Shown here piece by piece: positions 1-9,315 of a stretch of 42,875 bases of DNA. The stretch's first letter is position 1, and each line of letters starts with the position of its first letter. This DNA is from Rhodospirillaceae bacterium. GTDB taxonomy: Bacteria > Pseudomonadota > Alphaproteobacteria > Rhodospirillales > JABHCV01. The position numbers and the translations under genes are program-made. Below the pieces are notes generated by a model. It saw only the letters and a list, made by a program, of their open reading frames with translations, was not told the origin of the DNA and did no database searches. The DNA is taken from NCBI GenBank assembly GCA_018662005.1, contig JABJHA010000025.1:1-42875 (forward strand), in the 5' to 3' direction.

Positions 1-212
1 CCAACTACCGTCCGCAGTTTTACTTCCGCACCACCGATGTCACGGGCACCGTTGTTCTGCCTGAAGGCACCGAAATGGTGATGCCGGGTGATAACATCAC
101 GATGGAAGTTGAGTTGCTTGCTCCGATCGCCATGGACGAGGGTCTGCGCTTCGCTATTCGCGAAGGCGGGCGGACCGTCGGTGCCGGTGTCGTCGCTTCA
201 ATTGTCGAATAA
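1..212 (+). CDS. tuf: Elongation factor Tu, C-terminal part (5' cut by window edge)
   Basis: This is the last 69 codons of EF-Tu, the GTPase that delivers aminoacyl-tRNA to the ribosomal A site in the cytoplasm. The frame opens at base 3 and stops at TAA 210-212. The visible part is the C-terminal beta-barrel (domain 3), with [11 protein letters not shown] and [10 protein letters not shown] and the usual ending VASIVE. The start and the GTPase domain lie outside the window. It stands 15 bp ahead of rpsJ, the normal str-to-S10 junction in Alphaproteobacteria, so it is probably co-transcribed with the ribosomal genes that follow. Confidence 0.96.
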   Translation, partial: NYRPQFYFRTTDVTGTVVLPEGTEMVMPGDNITMEVELLAPIAMDEGLRFAIREGGRTVGAGVVASIVE

Positions 213-227
213 ATAAGGTCGTAAAAG

Positions 228-536
228 ATGGAACACCAGAATATCCGTATCCGCTTGAAAGCATTTGATCACCGCGTCCTCGATCAATCTGCCGGCGAGA
301 TCATCAATACGGCAAAAAGGACCGGCGCTGATGTTCGCGGGCCGATCCCGCTGCCGACGCGCATTGAGAAATTCACGGTTCTGCGTTCGCCCTTCATCGA
401 CAAGAAGTCACGCGAGCAGTTTGAAATTCGTACCCACAAGCGGGTGCTAGATATTATTGACCCGACACCGCAAACAGTGGACGCGCTGATGAAGCTCGAC
501 CTAGCTGCCGGTGTTGATGTCGAGATTAAACTTTAA
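228..536 (+). CDS. rpsJ: 30S ribosomal protein S10 (NusE)
   Basis: S10 is a protein of the 30S head; as NusE it also pairs with NusB in transcription antitermination. The 102-residue product has the normal length. It contains the conserved GPIPLPT segment, at the loop that reaches into the head, and [12 protein letters not shown] in the C-terminal half. The ATG is the only start that gives the family N-terminus ([15 protein letters not shown]). It is the first gene of the S10 group here, 15 bp after tuf and 23 bp before rplC. Confidence 0.98.
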   Translation: MEHQNIRIRLKAFDHRVLDQSAGEIINTAKRTGADVRGPIPLPTRIEKFTVLRSPFIDKKSREQFEIRTHKRVLDIIDPTPQTVDALMKLDLAAGVDVEIKL

Positions 537-559
537 GCCAAGGGTTAGGGACTTAAGCT

Positions 560-1405
560 ATGCGTACAGGTCTTATCGCGCAAAAAGTTGGTATGTCGCG
601 TGTTTTCGCCGATGACGGACGTCACATCCCCGTCACCGTGCTGAAGGTCGACAATTGCCAGGTGGTTTCACAGCGCACCGAAGAAAAAGATGGCTACTGC
701 GCTATCCAGCTCGGCGTTGGCAATGCCAAGGTCAAGCGGGTTTCAAAGGCCATGCGTGGTCATTTTGCGGCAGCCAAGGTCGAGCCCAAAAGACGGCTTG
801 AAGAATTCCGCATACCCGCAGATGCGATGGTTGACGTCGGCGCTGAACTTTCCGCCGCTCACTTCGTTGCCGGACAGTATGTCGATGTTTCAGGAACCAG
901 TATCGGTAAGGGTTTTGCCGGTGCCATGAAGCGCCATAATTTTAGCGGCCTGCGTGCTTCCCACGGTGTTTCGATTTCCCACCGTTCACACGGTTCTACT
1001 GGTCAGTGTCAAGACCCTGGTCGTGTGTTCAAGGGCAAGAAAATGGCCGGTCACATGGGCGCTGTTCAGGTTACCACCCAAAATCTGGAAGTTGTTTCCA
1101 CCGATAGCGAACGCGGCCTGATTTTGATTAAAGGAGCCGTCCCCGGTTCCAAGGGCGGATATGTCCGTATTTTCGATTCGGTCAAGCGCACCAATACCCT
1201 GGAGCTGCCTTTCCCGGCGGCTCTGGTTGGTGATGAAGCCCCGGTTGAAGAAGAAGTAGTCGAAGAAGTCGCGACGGAAGAAGTCGTGGCCGAAGAAGCA
1301 ATCGTGGAAGAAGCGGTTGTCGAAGCTCCGGCTGAGGAAACTCCGGCTGAGGAAGCTCCCGTTGAGGAAGCGCCTGCTGAAGATGCCGAGACGAAGGAAG
1401 AATAA
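560..1405 (+). CDS. rplC: 50S ribosomal protein L3 with a long acidic C-terminal tail
   Basis: L3 is an early-assembling 50S protein whose loop reaches toward the peptidyl-transferase centre. Residues 1-224 form a normal L3, with [10 protein letters not shown] near 113-122 and GKKMAGHMG near 159-167. Residues 225-281 are an extra tail rich in Glu, Ala and Val: 23 Glu and 2 Asp against one Lys, with Glu pairs at five-residue steps (235/236, 240/241, 245/246, 250/251, then 259/260, 264/265, 269/270). Such a tail is odd on an rRNA-binding protein, which is normally basic. The reading frame is open to TAA and followed 3 bp later by rplD, so this is not a frameshift product. Confidence 0.97.
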   Translation: MRTGLIAQKVGMSRVFADDGRHIPVTVLKVDNCQVVSQRTEEKDGYCAIQLGVGNAKVKRVSKAMRGHFAAAKVEPKRRLEEFRIPADAMVDVGAELSAAHFVAGQYVDVSGTSIGKGFAGAMKRHNFSGLRASHGVSISHRSHGSTGQCQDPGRVFKGKKMAGHMGAVQVTTQNLEVVSTDSERGLILIKGAVPGSKGGYVRIFDSVKRTNTLELPFPAALVGDEAPVEEEVVEEVATEEVVAEEAIVEEAVVEAPAEETPAEEAPVEEAPAEDAETKEE

Positions 1406-1408
1406 GCT

Positions 1409-2029
1409 ATGAAGTGCGACGTCATCAGTTTAGAGAACAAAAAGGTCGGCTCTGTCGATCTTGACGAAGCTGTATTCGGTACAGCGGTTCGTGCCGACCT
1501 TATGTCGCGTTACGTCAATTGGCAGCTTGCCAAGCGTCGCAGCGGCAATCACAAGGTCAAGACCCGTTCGGAAGTTCAGGGCACCACGGCCAAACCCTTC
1601 AAGCAGAAGGGCACCGGTAATGCACGCCAGGGTTCCAAGCGCGCCCCGCAGCTTCGTGGCGGCGGTGTTGTTTTTGGCCCGCACGTTCGCGATCACGGTT
1701 TTGGTCTGCAGAAAAAGGTTCGCAGGCTGGCATTGAAATCCGCCCTGTCATCGAAGCAGGCCGAAGGCAAACTGGTTGTCCTTGACAATGCCAAGATGAA
1801 GAACCCGAAAACCGCTGACCTGATTAAAAACCTTGGCAAACTTGGCTGGGGTAAAGCCCTGGTTATTGACGGCAACGAACTGGATAACAACTTCCAGCTC
1901 GCCGCCAGAAACGTCATGGGTCTGAACGTCCTGCCAAGTCAGGGCGCAAATGTTTACGACATCCTGCGCAGCGATACCCTGGTGTTGACCAAGGATGCCA
2001 TTGACAAGCTTGTGGAGCGTTTGAAATGA
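1409..2029 (+). CDS. rplD: 50S ribosomal protein L4
   Basis: L4 (206 residues, normal length) lines part of the peptide exit tunnel with a long loop; the basic loop motif GTGNARQGS and the RGGGVVFGP stretch are seen at about residues 70-92. In Escherichia coli, L4 represses its own S10 operon by binding the leader RNA. That leader would lie upstream of the window, so no such control can be judged here. The start lies 3 bp after rplC, and the stop overlaps the rplW start as ATGA, which suggests translational coupling. Confidence 0.97.
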   Translation: MKCDVISLENKKVGSVDLDEAVFGTAVRADLMSRYVNWQLAKRRSGNHKVKTRSEVQGTTAKPFKQKGTGNARQGSKRAPQLRGGGVVFGPHVRDHGFGLQKKVRRLALKSALSSKQAEGKLVVLDNAKMKNPKTADLIKNLGKLGWGKALVIDGNELDNNFQLAARNVMGLNVLPSQGANVYDILRSDTLVLTKDAIDKLVERLK

Positions 2030-2352
2030 GCCTGAGCAAATACAACGGCAAGGCGAACCCGAGTCCGGAGCGTAAGTTTGAGCTGCTTCGCGCGCCGATC
2101 ATTACGGAAAAATCGACCCTGCTTTCAGAATTCAACCAGGTCAGCTTCCGCGTCCCCATGGATGCCAGCAAGCCTGAAATCAAAGCCGCCGTTGAAGACC
2201 TGTTCAAGGTCAACGTGACGGCTGTGAACACACTCATTGCCAAGGGCAAGACCAAGAAATTTCGCGGTCGCGCCGGCAAACGGATCGACACCAAGAAAGC
2301 CATCATTACGCTGGCCGAAGGTCAGTCCATTGATGTTTCGACGGGGGTTTAA
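2026..2352 (+). CDS. rplW: 50S ribosomal protein L23
   Basis: L23 sits at the exit of the ribosomal peptide tunnel and is the docking point for trigger factor and SRP. The 108-residue product contains the signature APIITEKST (about residues 23-31) and the C-terminal segment [13 protein letters not shown]. About 20 residues precede the conserved core, a short basic N-terminal extension. The ATG at 2026 overlaps the rplD stop by four bases. The reading ends six bases before rplB. Confidence 0.95.
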   Translation: MSLSKYNGKANPSPERKFELLRAPIITEKSTLLSEFNQVSFRVPMDASKPEIKAAVEDLFKVNVTAVNTLIAKGKTKKFRGRAGKRIDTKKAIITLAEGQSIDVSTGV

Positions 2353-2358
2353 AGTCTA

Positions 2359-3189
2359 ATGGCACTCAAACAATTTAAACCGACTACACCTGGTCGACGT
2401 GGTTTAGTCCTCGTCAGCCGTGAAGGTCTGTGGAAAGGCAAGCCCGAAAGGGCGTTGACCGAAGGTCTTCGCAAGAAAGGTGGCCGCAACAACACCGGTC
2501 GCATCACCGCCCGTCGTCGTGGTGGCGGACACAAGCGCCGCTACCGGATTATTGACTTCAAGCGCAACAAGCTTGATGTCGTCGGCACCGTTGAACGGCT
2601 GGAGTACGACCCCAACCGCACCGCCTTTATCGCCCTGATCAATTACGATGATGGTGAGCGCGCTTACATCATTGCGCCGCAACGTCTGACTGTTGGTGAC
2701 AAGGTTGTCTCCGGCGAACAGGTTGATATTAAGCCTGGCAACGCCATGCCCATGAAAAATATCCCTGTTGGAACGATCATTCATAACGTCGAGTTGAAAC
2801 TCGGAAAAGGAGCGCAAATTGCGCGTTCTGCAGGCACTTACGTGCAGCTGATTGGTAAGGATCAGGGCTACGCCCAGCTTCGCCTCAGCTCTGGCGAACT
2901 GCGTATGGTTCGCGGCGAATGCATGGCTACCATCGGCGCCGTGTCCAACCCGGATCAGCAAAATATCAAACTCGGCAAGGCCGGACGTAACCGCTGGCTG
3001 GGCAAACGCCCATCTGTCCGCGGTGTCGCCATGAACCCGGTTGACCATCCCCATGGTGGTGGTGAAGGCCGGACATCTGGTGGTCGTCATCCGGTGACCC
3101 CTTGGGGCAAGCCGACCAAAGGCAAGCGTACACGTAGCAACAAAAAGACGGATCGCATGATTATGCGCCGCCGTCGCAGCAAGAAGTAG
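2359..3189 (+). CDS. rplB: 50S ribosomal protein L2
   Basis: L2 binds 23S rRNA domain IV, helps join the subunits and is needed for peptidyl-transferase activity. The 276 residues match the family length. The loop [12 protein letters not shown] near residues 220-231 contains the conserved histidines close to the catalytic centre, and the C-terminus is strongly basic ([10 protein letters not shown]). The ATG at 2359 gives the standard start [14 protein letters not shown]. Little Shine-Dalgarno sequence is visible before it, so translation may depend on rplW reading just upstream. Confidence 0.98.
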   Translation: MALKQFKPTTPGRRGLVLVSREGLWKGKPERALTEGLRKKGGRNNTGRITARRRGGGHKRRYRIIDFKRNKLDVVGTVERLEYDPNRTAFIALINYDDGERAYIIAPQRLTVGDKVVSGEQVDIKPGNAMPMKNIPVGTIIHNVELKLGKGAQIARSAGTYVQLIGKDQGYAQLRLSSGELRMVRGECMATIGAVSNPDQQNIKLGKAGRNRWLGKRPSVRGVAMNPVDHPHGGGEGRTSGGRHPVTPWGKPTKGKRTRSNKKTDRMIMRRRRSKK

Positions 3190-3198
3190 GAGGCCGTT

Positions 3199-3477
3199 TT
3201 GGCTCGTTCCATTTGGAAAGGTCCGTTTGTAGACGGATACCTTCTTAAAAAAGCAGAAACCAGTCGCGCCAGCGGCCGTAACGAGGTTATCAAAACCTGG
3301 TCGCGACGTTCCACGATACTGCCGCAGTTCGTTGGATTGACCTTCGGCGTCTACAACGGTCGCAAGTTCATTCCGGTTCTGATTACCGAAGACATGATTG
3401 GTCACAAGATGGGCGAGTTCTCACCGACCCGCACCTACCTTGGCCACACCGCCGACAAGAAGGCGAGGAGGATTTAA
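3199..3477 (+). CDS. rpsS: 30S ribosomal protein S19 (TTG start)
   Basis: S19 binds the head of the 30S subunit beside S13 and touches the A-site tRNA. The product is 92 residues, starting [11 protein letters not shown] after the initiator and carrying [13 protein letters not shown] near residues 69-81, both diagnostic. No ATG fits the family N-terminus. The TTG at 3199 does, and it lies five bases after a full TAGGAGG Shine-Dalgarno at 3187-3193, which decides the start. The weak start codon with a strong ribosome-binding site may tune output. Confidence 0.96.
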   Translation: MARSIWKGPFVDGYLLKKAETSRASGRNEVIKTWSRRSTILPQFVGLTFGVYNGRKFIPVLITEDMIGHKMGEFSPTRTYLGHTADKKARRI

Positions 3478-3480
3478 ATC

Positions 3481-3861
3481 ATGGGTAAGAAATCAGCTCC
3501 ACGGCCTTACGCCGATAACGAAGCAATGGCTTATTCCAAGCACATGCGGGTCAGTGCCCAGAAACTGAATCTGGTTGCAACACAGATCCGTGGCATGGAC
3601 TGCGAAACGGCAATGGCTGAATTGCAGTTCTCCAAACGTCGTATTGCCGGTGATGTCAAAAAAGTTCTCGAATCGGCAATCGCAAATGCCGAAAACAACC
3701 ACGACCTGGACGTCGACAGACTTTTTGTCGCCGAAGCCACCGTGGGCCGGACAATGGTTATGAAACGCTGGAGGGCCCGCGCTCGTGGCCGTACCGGTAA
3801 AATTCTTAAACCCTTCAGCAATTTGCGCGTCATTGTGCGCGAGCGTGAGGAGACCGTCTAA
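3481..3861 (+). CDS. rplV: 50S ribosomal protein L22
   Basis: L22 lines the peptide exit tunnel, where its hairpin forms a constriction with L4. The 126 residues hold the family motifs [15 protein letters not shown] (about 20-34) and [20 protein letters not shown] in the second half, the latter spanning the beta-hairpin base. An N-terminal [17 protein letters not shown] stretch before the core is common in alphaproteobacterial L22. The gene begins 3 bp after rpsS and ends directly against the rpsC ATG with no gap. Confidence 0.96.
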   Translation: MGKKSAPRPYADNEAMAYSKHMRVSAQKLNLVATQIRGMDCETAMAELQFSKRRIAGDVKKVLESAIANAENNHDLDVDRLFVAEATVGRTMVMKRWRARARGRTGKILKPFSNLRVIVREREETV

Positions 3862-4539
3862 ATGGGTCAAAAAGTAAACCCGATCAGCCTCAGGCTGGGA
3901 ATTATCCGCACCTGGGATTCCCGTTGGTATGCAGAAGACAACTATGCGGAATTCCTGCATGAAGACTTAAGCATTCGCAAGTATCTGATGGAACGTCTGG
4001 CCCAGGCCGGTGTTTCAAAGGTTGTCATCGAACGTCCGGCCAAGAAAGCGCGGATTACGGTTCATACGGCTCGTCCGGGCGTTATCATCGGCAAGAAAGG
4101 CGCTGACATTGAAATCCTGCGCAAAGATATCTCGAAGCTGACGGGCTCGGAAGTGCACGTCAACATCGTTGAAATCCGCAAGCCCGAAATCGATGCCCAG
4201 CTTGTCGCCGCAAACGTTGCCCAGCAGATGGAACGTCGTGTTTCCGTCCGTCGCGCCATGAAGCGGGTCGTTCAGTCGGCTATGCGTCTCGGTGCTGAAG
4301 GCATTCGCATTTATTGTTCCGGCCGATTGGGTGGTGCTGAAATCGCCCGCGACGTCTGGTACCACGAGGGTCGCGTACCGTTGCATACGTTCCGCGCCCA
4401 CATCGATTACGGCACGGCCACCGCGCGCACCACGTATGGCGCTTGCGGCGTTAAGGTCTGGATCTACAAGGGTGAAATTATGGCCCACGATCCGATGGCC
4501 ATGGAAAAACAGGTTATTGAATCTCAGCCGGCTCGCTAA
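3862..4539 (+). CDS. rpsC: 30S ribosomal protein S3
   Basis: S3 is part of the mRNA entry channel on the 30S head and contributes to ribosomal helicase activity. The 225-residue product starts [13 protein letters not shown], carries a type II KH domain with the [12 protein letters not shown] loop at about residues 73-84, and has the C-terminal domain with [16 protein letters not shown]. All are standard. The ATG at 3862 abuts the rplV stop. A GAGGAG Shine-Dalgarno lies within the end of rplV, consistent with coupling. Confidence 0.98.
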   Translation: MGQKVNPISLRLGIIRTWDSRWYAEDNYAEFLHEDLSIRKYLMERLAQAGVSKVVIERPAKKARITVHTARPGVIIGKKGADIEILRKDISKLTGSEVHVNIVEIRKPEIDAQLVAANVAQQMERRVSVRRAMKRVVQSAMRLGAEGIRIYCSGRLGGAEIARDVWYHEGRVPLHTFRAHIDYGTATARTTYGACGVKVWIYKGEIMAHDPMAMEKQVIESQPAR

Positions 4540-4575
4540 GGCGGCCAAGTTTAAGAGTTAAGCGAAAGCAAAACG

Positions 4576-4995
4576 ATGCTAAGTCCAAAACGTACAAAAT
4601 ATCGCAAGGCACACAAAGGCCGCATTCACGGGAATGCAAAAGGCGGCACCGAGCTTAATTTCGGTGCTTATGGCCTGAAGGCGACAACGCCTGAACGCGT
4701 CACCGCGCGTCAGATCGAAGCTGCCCGTCGCGCCATGACCCGTCACATGAAGCGTGCCGGTCGTGTCTGGATCCGGATTTTCCCGGACGTCCCGGTTTCC
4801 AAAAAGCCGCCTGAAGTGCGTCAGGGTAAGGGTAAGGGCTCCGTCGAATTTTGGGCCGCCCGCGTCAAACCTGGTCGCATCATGTTTGAAGTCGATGGCG
4901 TTTCAATGGCCGTCGCCAAAAAGGCTTTCGAGCTTGCCGCTGCTAAATTGCCGCTTGGTACGCGTTTCGTAACGCGCCTTGGCGAGGAGGATTAG
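4576..4995 (+). CDS. rplP: 50S ribosomal protein L16
   Basis: L16 binds near the A site of the 50S subunit and helps position the tRNA elbow. The product is 139 residues and starts [16 protein letters not shown], the family N-terminus, followed by [13 protein letters not shown]. The last codons contain the GGCGAGGAGGAT stretch that serves as ribosome-binding site for rpmC. The gap of 36 bp after rpsC contains no visible gene. Confidence 0.97.
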   Translation: MLSPKRTKYRKAHKGRIHGNAKGGTELNFGAYGLKATTPERVTARQIEAARRAMTRHMKRAGRVWIRIFPDVPVSKKPPEVRQGKGKGSVEFWAARVKPGRIMFEVDGVSMAVAKKAFELAAAKLPLGTRFVTRLGEED

Positions 4996-4999
4996 GACC

Positions 5000-5218
5000 A
5001 TGAGTAAAGGAATGAAACCAGCTGATTTGCGCGCCAATTCCGATGATCAGTTGAAAGATGAACTGATCGGCCTTCGCAAGGAGTCCTTCAATCTTCGCTT
5101 TCAGGCCGCTAGCGGCCAATTAGAGAACACTGCAAGATGCCGCCAGGTAAGCCGTGGCATCGCGCGTATTAAAACCATTCTTGGCGAGCGTGATAACGCT
5201 TCCAAGGCCGCTTCGTAA
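5000..5218 (+). CDS. rpmC: 50S ribosomal protein L29
   Basis: L29 is a small helical-hairpin protein next to L23 at the tunnel exit. The ATG at 5000 gives 72 residues beginning [18 protein letters not shown]; the core motif [20 protein letters not shown] lies near residues 25-44. The frame stays open upstream to a TTG at 4979, but that start would sit inside rplP, and the GAGGAGGA sequence at 4984-4991 is placed for the ATG, so I took the shorter form. Confidence 0.95.
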   Translation: MSKGMKPADLRANSDDQLKDELIGLRKESFNLRFQAASGQLENTARCRQVSRGIARIKTILGERDNASKAAS

Positions 5219-5236
5219 GAATTGAGGTAACGACAG

Positions 5237-5473
5237 ATGCCCAAGCGAATACTGCAAGGAGTCGTGGTTAGCGACAAAATGGACAAGACCGTGACCGTCA
5301 AGGTCGAACGTCGGTTCAAGCACCCGCTCTACAAGAAATTTATCCGTCGCTCGAAAAAGTACGCGGCGCATGATGAAAACAACGTGGTCAAAATTGGCGA
5401 TGTGGTGAGAATCCGCGAATGTCGTCCGATTTCAAAGCGCAAGACATGGGAAGTCGTCACCGAGACTGCTTAA
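5237..5473 (+). CDS. rpsQ: 30S ribosomal protein S17
   Basis: S17 is a primary 16S rRNA binder of OB-fold type, needed early in 30S assembly. The 78-residue product has the family segments [18 protein letters not shown] (about 7-24) and [15 protein letters not shown] (about 45-59). A GAGGTAACG ribosome-binding region stands before the ATG at 5237. The gene lies 18 bp after rpmC and 40 bp before rplN. Confidence 0.97.
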   Translation: MPKRILQGVVVSDKMDKTVTVKVERRFKHPLYKKFIRRSKKYAAHDENNVVKIGDVVRIRECRPISKRKTWEVVTETA

Positions 5474-5513
5474 ATCCGTAGTCTTTTGAGTGAACGAATA
5501 GAGGAATGAGAAA

Positions 5514-5882
5514 ATGATCCAAGTGGAAACTAACTTGGCCGTTGCCGACAACTCCGGCGCCCGTCGGGTTCAGTGCATCAAGGTGCTCGGTGGCTCCAAG
5601 CGCCGTTATGCTTCCGTCGGTGATGTCATCGTTGTCTCCATCAAAGAGGCAATTCCCCGCGCCCGCGTCAAAAAGGGCGATGTGGTGCAGGCTGTCGTTG
5701 TTCGTACGGCCAAGGATATCAATCGTGAAGACGGAACGACCATCCGCTTCGACAATAATGCTGCCGTGCTTATCAACAAGCAGGGCGAACCCATCGGCAC
5801 CCGTATTTTCGGCCCGGTGACCCGTGAATTACGCGCCAAGAAATATATGAAGATTATTTCTTTGGCGCCTGAAGTTCTTTGA
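5514..5882 (+). CDS. rplN: 50S ribosomal protein L14
   Basis: L14 sits on the 50S interface and forms bridge contacts with 16S rRNA; it is also where the silencing factor RsfS docks. The product has the canonical 122 residues, from [19 protein letters not shown] to the ending [11 protein letters not shown]. The ATG at 5514 follows a GAGGAATGAG ribosome-binding sequence. Nothing unusual was seen. Confidence 0.98.
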   Translation: MIQVETNLAVADNSGARRVQCIKVLGGSKRRYASVGDVIVVSIKEAIPRARVKKGDVVQAVVVRTAKDINREDGTTIRFDNNAAVLINKQGEPIGTRIFGPVTRELRAKKYMKIISLAPEVL

Positions 5883-5898
5883 TTAGGTGACTCTGAAA

Positions 5899-6222
5899 AT
5901 GGCTCAGAAAATGCGAATGAAAAAGGGCGACCAAGTCATCGTCCGTACCGGCAAAGACAAGGGAAAGAGCGGAGAAGTTCTGCGCACGATCCCGAAGGAG
6001 AACCGTGCCTTGGTGCAGGGTGTGAACATGATCAAGCGTCACACGCGCCCGACCCAGGCATCAGCTGGTGGGATCGTCGAGAAAGAAGCCACGATCCATA
6101 TCTCCAATTTGGCTCAAATCGATCCGAAAGACAGTAAACCGACGCGGACTGGCGTCAAGGTACTCAAAGATGGTCGCAGGGTCCGCTTCGCAAAGCGGTC
6201 CGGCGAAGTCATCGACAAATAG
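5899..6222 (+). CDS. rplX: 50S ribosomal protein L24
   Basis: L24 initiates 50S assembly by binding the 5' domain of 23S rRNA. The core is a KOW motif, [20 protein letters not shown], close to the N-terminus. I chose the ATG at 5899 (107 residues, [12 protein letters not shown]), which has a TAGGTGA ribosome-binding sequence eight bases upstream. An in-frame GTG at 5887 would add four residues but lies only four bases after the rplN stop and has no better site. An internal ATG at 5911 is also possible. Confidence 0.95.
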   Translation: MAQKMRMKKGDQVIVRTGKDKGKSGEVLRTIPKENRALVQGVNMIKRHTRPTQASAGGIVEKEATIHISNLAQIDPKDSKPTRTGVKVLKDGRRVRFAKRSGEVIDK

Positions 6223-6236
6223 CGGATGCAGAAATA

Positions 6237-6797
6237 ATGGCACGTTTACAAGAACATTACGAAACGACGATCCGTCCGACCTTACAGGACGAGTACAAGT
6301 ACAAGAGCTCAATGCAGGTTCCGAAACTTGAAAAGATCGTCCTTAACATGGGCGTTGGTGAAGCTTCCCAGGACAAGAAGCTGATCAAAGGCGCCCTTGA
6401 AGACATGGCTTTGATCAGTGGTCAAAAGCCGGTTGTCACCAAAGCCAAGAAGTCGATCGCCACCTACAAGTTGCGCGATGGCATGACCGTTGGCTGCAAG
6501 GTGACCCTGCGCAATGAGCGCATGTACGAATTCCTGGACCGGCTGGTCAACATTGCGTTGCCCCGTGTCCGCGATTTCCGTGGTTTGAATGGCAAAAGTT
6601 TTGACGGCAAAGGCAACTACGCCATGGGCGTCAAGGAACAGATCATTTTTCCCGAGATTGATTATGACAAGGTCGACCGCGTACGCGGCATGGACATCAT
6701 CATCTGCACAACCGCCAACAGCGACGACGAAGCAAGATCCCTGCTTAGGGGCTTTGATCTGCCGTTCAAAGGCGAAGCAACCGGAGAGAACAAGTAA
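6237..6797 (+). CDS. rplE: 50S ribosomal protein L5
   Basis: L5 binds 5S rRNA and contacts the P-site tRNA and S13 across the subunit bridge. The 186 residues are a little longer than in many bacteria, within the alphaproteobacterial range. Family signatures seen include [19 protein letters not shown] near 30-48, [14 protein letters not shown] and [17 protein letters not shown]. The TAATG junction with rpsN shares one base, so both are probably translated together. Confidence 0.97.
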   Translation: MARLQEHYETTIRPTLQDEYKYKSSMQVPKLEKIVLNMGVGEASQDKKLIKGALEDMALISGQKPVVTKAKKSIATYKLRDGMTVGCKVTLRNERMYEFLDRLVNIALPRVRDFRGLNGKSFDGKGNYAMGVKEQIIFPEIDYDKVDRVRGMDIIICTTANSDDEARSLLRGFDLPFKGEATGENK

Positions 6798-7102
6798 TGG
6801 CTAAGAAAAGCGTTGTTGAGAGGAACAAGAAGCGTGAAAGGCTGGCAGCCAAGTTTGCTTCCCGTCGCGCTTCCCTGAAAGCACAAGCCAAGGACCCAGC
6901 ACTGTCCCTGGAAGAGCGTTTTGAAGCCCGTTTGAAATTGGCCGAAATTCCGCGTAATGCGTCGCCTGTCCGGCAACGCCTACGCTGTAAATTAAGCGGC
7001 CGTCCCCGTGGCAATTATCGCAAGTTCAAACTTTCGCGTATTGCCCTTCGTGATTTAGCATCCACCGGTCAAATTCCCGGCATGGTTAAGTCGAGCTGGT
7101 AG
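6797..7102 (+). CDS. rpsN: 30S ribosomal protein S14 (long, cysteine-motif-free type)
   Basis: S14 lies in the 30S head near the A site. The product has 101 residues and is the long form without a CxxC zinc pair; its only cysteine ([11 protein letters not shown]) is not part of a pair. It has the diagnostic [21 protein letters not shown] ending region. The ATG overlaps the rplE stop by one base. Confidence 0.97.
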   Translation: MAKKSVVERNKKRERLAAKFASRRASLKAQAKDPALSLEERFEARLKLAEIPRNASPVRQRLRCKLSGRPRGNYRKFKLSRIALRDLASTGQIPGMVKSSW

Positions 7103-7115
7103 GAGAGGTACGAAT

Positions 7116-7514
7116 ATGTCTATGACCGATCCCTTGGGTGATATGCTTACGCGTATCCGTAATGGCCAACAGGCCCGTAAAAGCACCGTTTTGGCGCCAG
7201 CTTCCAAGCTGCGTTCAAACGTGCTTGAAGTCCTCAAGCGTGAGGGTTTCATTCGCGGCTTCAGCCAGGAAGAAATTCGCCCCGGAATCAATGAACTGAC
7301 GATCGAGCTTAAGTATCACGAGGGTGACCCCGTGATCCGCGAGATATCTCGAGTGTCGACCCCCGGTTGCCGCGTTTACTCGAAAATCAAGGACCTGACC
7401 CGTGTTTATAACGGTCTTGGTATCTCGATCCTTTCGACCCCGCGCGGTGTTATGTCCGATGCCGAAGCACGCGATGCCAATGTTGGCGGCGAAGTGCTTT
7501 GCCAGGTCTTTTAG
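7116..7514 (+). CDS. rpsH: 30S ribosomal protein S8
   Basis: S8 binds the central domain of 16S rRNA and, in Escherichia coli, represses the spc operon by binding a mimic site in its mRNA; no such site was identified here. The product has 132 residues, starts [17 protein letters not shown] and carries the C-terminal signature [26 protein letters not shown] ribosome-binding site precedes the start at a usual distance. Confidence 0.98.
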   Translation: MSMTDPLGDMLTRIRNGQQARKSTVLAPASKLRSNVLEVLKREGFIRGFSQEEIRPGINELTIELKYHEGDPVIREISRVSTPGCRVYSKIKDLTRVYNGLGISILSTPRGVMSDAEARDANVGGEVLCQVF

Positions 7515-7529
7515 GATAGGACGAACCAC

Positions 7530-8063
7530 ATGTCTCGAATTGGTAATAATCCTGTTGAAGTTCCCGAAGGCGTTGATGTCGCCGTGGTTGGACAGCAAGT
7601 CACAGCAAAAGGCAAGCTCGGTGAGATTTCCTTTACATTGTCTGACGACGTTGATATCAGCCGGGAAGAAAATAAGGTCTTGGTTAAGCCCCGCGGTACT
7701 TCCATCCGTGCCCGCAAGATGTGGGGAACGGCGCGAGCCGTTATCAACAATCTTGTTGTTGGTGTTTCGGAAGGCTTTACCCGCAACCTGGAAATCAATG
7801 GTGTTGGTTATCGCGCCCAGATTCAGGGTAGCGAACTGATCATGCAACTTGGCTACAGCCACGAGGTTCGCCATCCTGTTCCCGAGGGCATCACTATCAA
7901 GTGTCCCGATCAGACCCACATCACCATCGAAGGCGTTGATAAGCAGAAAGTCGGTCAAACGGCTGCTGAAATTCGCGCCTATCGCCCGCCAGAACCCTAC
8001 AAGGGCAAAGGCATCAAGTACGCCGACGAATACGTTCGGCGCAAAGAAGGCAAGAAGAAGTAA
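7530..8063 (+). CDS. rplF: 50S ribosomal protein L6
   Basis: L6 binds near the sarcin-ricin loop where elongation factors act. The 177-residue protein has the usual two repeated domains, starts MSRIGNNPVEVPEGV and ends with the strongly conserved RPPEPYKGKGIKYADE followed by a basic tail (RRKEGKKK). A TAGGACGAAC region before the ATG acts as ribosome-binding site. Only three bases separate it from rplR. Confidence 0.98.
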   Translation: MSRIGNNPVEVPEGVDVAVVGQQVTAKGKLGEISFTLSDDVDISREENKVLVKPRGTSIRARKMWGTARAVINNLVVGVSEGFTRNLEINGVGYRAQIQGSELIMQLGYSHEVRHPVPEGITIKCPDQTHITIEGVDKQKVGQTAAEIRAYRPPEPYKGKGIKYADEYVRRKEGKKK

Positions 8064-8066
8064 GTC

Positions 8067-8429
8067 ATGGCTCATTCAAAGCAACTCTTCGAACGCCGCA
8101 AGGGCCGCAATCGGGTCCAGATCCGGCGTGCTGGCGGAAGCCGTCCGCGTTTATCCGTATTCCGTTCGGGCAAGCACATCTATGCCCAGATTATCGATGA
8201 CACGCAGGGCGTTACCCTGGCCGCGGCATCAAGCGTCGATAAGGATTTACGCACCAAGGTCAAGACCGGCGCCGACAAGACAGCAGCCACCGAAGTTGGC
8301 AAGCTTGTCGCCGAGCGTGCTGTCAAGGCTGGCATCAAGGACGTGGTCTTCGACCGCGGCGGATATAAATATCACGGTCGGGTAAAAGCCCTGGCCGATG
8401 CGGCTCGCGAAGCCGGTTTGTCATTCTAG
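8067..8429 (+). CDS. rplR: 50S ribosomal protein L18
   Basis: L18 binds 5S rRNA together with L5 and L25 to form the central protuberance. The product has 120 residues, with [11 protein letters not shown] in the middle and the diagnostic [19 protein letters not shown] near the C-terminus. The stop lies at 8427-8429. The TAGGAGCG at the end of this gene is the ribosome-binding site of rpsE. Confidence 0.97.
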   Translation: MAHSKQLFERRKGRNRVQIRRAGGSRPRLSVFRSGKHIYAQIIDDTQGVTLAAASSVDKDLRTKVKTGADKTAATEVGKLVAERAVKAGIKDVVFDRGGYKYHGRVKALADAAREAGLSF

Positions 8430-8442
8430 GAGCGCTATTTTT

Positions 8443-9057
8443 ATGGCACAGACACCGACACCTAAAAGAGATGATCGCCGCCCCGGCCGTGGTCGTGGCA
8501 GGAACAAGGAAGAGCAGTCTCGTGATGACGAGCTGATCGACAAACTTGTTCATATCAACCGTGTTGCCAAAGTGGTCAAGGGCGGCCGTCGTTTTTCCTT
8601 TGCCGCCTTGGTCGTTGCCGGTGACGGCAGTGGTCGCGTTGGTTTTGGCACCGGCAAAGCCCGCGAAGTTCCTGAAGCCATTCGTAAGGCTACGGATCAG
8701 GCAAAGCGTGAAATGATCCACGTGCCGCTGCGTGATGGTCGCACCCTTCATCATGATGTTGAAGGCAACTTCGGCGCCGGCAAGGTTGTTCTGCGTAGCG
8801 CCCCTCCGGGTACCGGTATTATTGCCGGTGGTCCCATGCGTGCTGTCTTTGAAGCCATGGGCGTGCAGGATGTGGTTACCAAATCTATTGGTACAGCCAA
8901 TCCCCATAACATGATCAAGGCGACCTTCAAGGCGCTGCAAAACAGTTCCTCACCGCGCAGTGTTGCCGCGCGTCGTGGCAAGAAAGTCAGTGAAATTGTT
9001 GCCCGTCGTGGCGGTGGAGCAGCCACTGCGGCCGTTAAGGAGCAAGCAGATGGCTGA
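8443..9057 (+). CDS. rpsE: 30S ribosomal protein S5
   Basis: S5 shapes the mRNA entry channel and affects decoding accuracy. The ATG at 8443 gives 204 residues with a basic, arginine-rich N-terminus ([15 protein letters not shown]) and the core motif [19 protein letters not shown] at about 43-61. The frame is open further upstream inside rplR, but the TAGGAGCG at 8427-8434 is correctly spaced only for this ATG. The 3' end overlaps rpmD by eight bases. Confidence 0.96.
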   Translation: MAQTPTPKRDDRRPGRGRGRNKEEQSRDDELIDKLVHINRVAKVVKGGRRFSFAALVVAGDGSGRVGFGTGKAREVPEAIRKATDQAKREMIHVPLRDGRTLHHDVEGNFGAGKVVLRSAPPGTGIIAGGPMRAVFEAMGVQDVVTKSIGTANPHNMIKATFKALQNSSSPRSVAARRGKKVSEIVARRGGGAATAAVKEQADG

Positions 9058-9244
9058 TAAAAAAGGCACTGTCAAAGTGACACAGACCGGCAGCCCGATC
9101 GGTCGTCAGAAATACCAGCGTGAAACCCTTAAAGGTCTTGGGCTCAACAAGATGCACAAATCCCGCGAGTTGGAAGATACGCCTTCCGTGCGTGGCATGA
9201 TCAATAAGGTTAAGCACCTGGTCAGTGTCGAAGAAGCGGGCTAA
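9050..9244 (+). CDS. rpmD: 50S ribosomal protein L30
   Basis: L30 is a small 50S protein. The ATG at 9050 gives 64 residues with the family core [19 protein letters not shown], followed by [16 protein letters not shown]. Upstream in-frame codons fall inside rpsE and are not part of the protein; a TTAAGGAG ribosome-binding site at 9035-9042 supports this start. Like other alphaproteobacterial L30 it has a short extra N-terminus before the core. Confidence 0.94.
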   Translation: MADKKGTVKVTQTGSPIGRQKYQRETLKGLGLNKMHKSRELEDTPSVRGMINKVKHLVSVEEAG

Positions 9245-9268
9245 AGGTTAAATAAAATTGGCGAGTTT

Positions 9269-9290
9269 CTCTTTGCTCATAGACAAAGAG
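9269..9290 (+). promoter_or_regulatory. Hairpin in the rpmD-rplO gap
   Basis: The 71-bp gap before rplO contains the inverted repeat CTCTTTG / CAAAGAG (9269-9275 and 9284-9290) with an eight-base loop. No T-run follows, so it is not a factor-independent terminator. It could shape rplO translation or mark an mRNA processing point; this is inference only. Confidence 0.35.
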
Positions 9291-9315
9291 GGGCGCAAGC
9301 CGAAAGGAAAAGAAT

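Noticed and set aside
2404-3405. Leftward open frame of 333 codons
   Set aside because: It is fully antisense to rplB and rpsS, which are certain, and has no family features or ribosome-binding site.
7215-8075. Leftward open frame of 286 codons
   Set aside because: It is antisense to rpsH and rplF; long shadow frames are common opposite GC-biased ribosomal genes.
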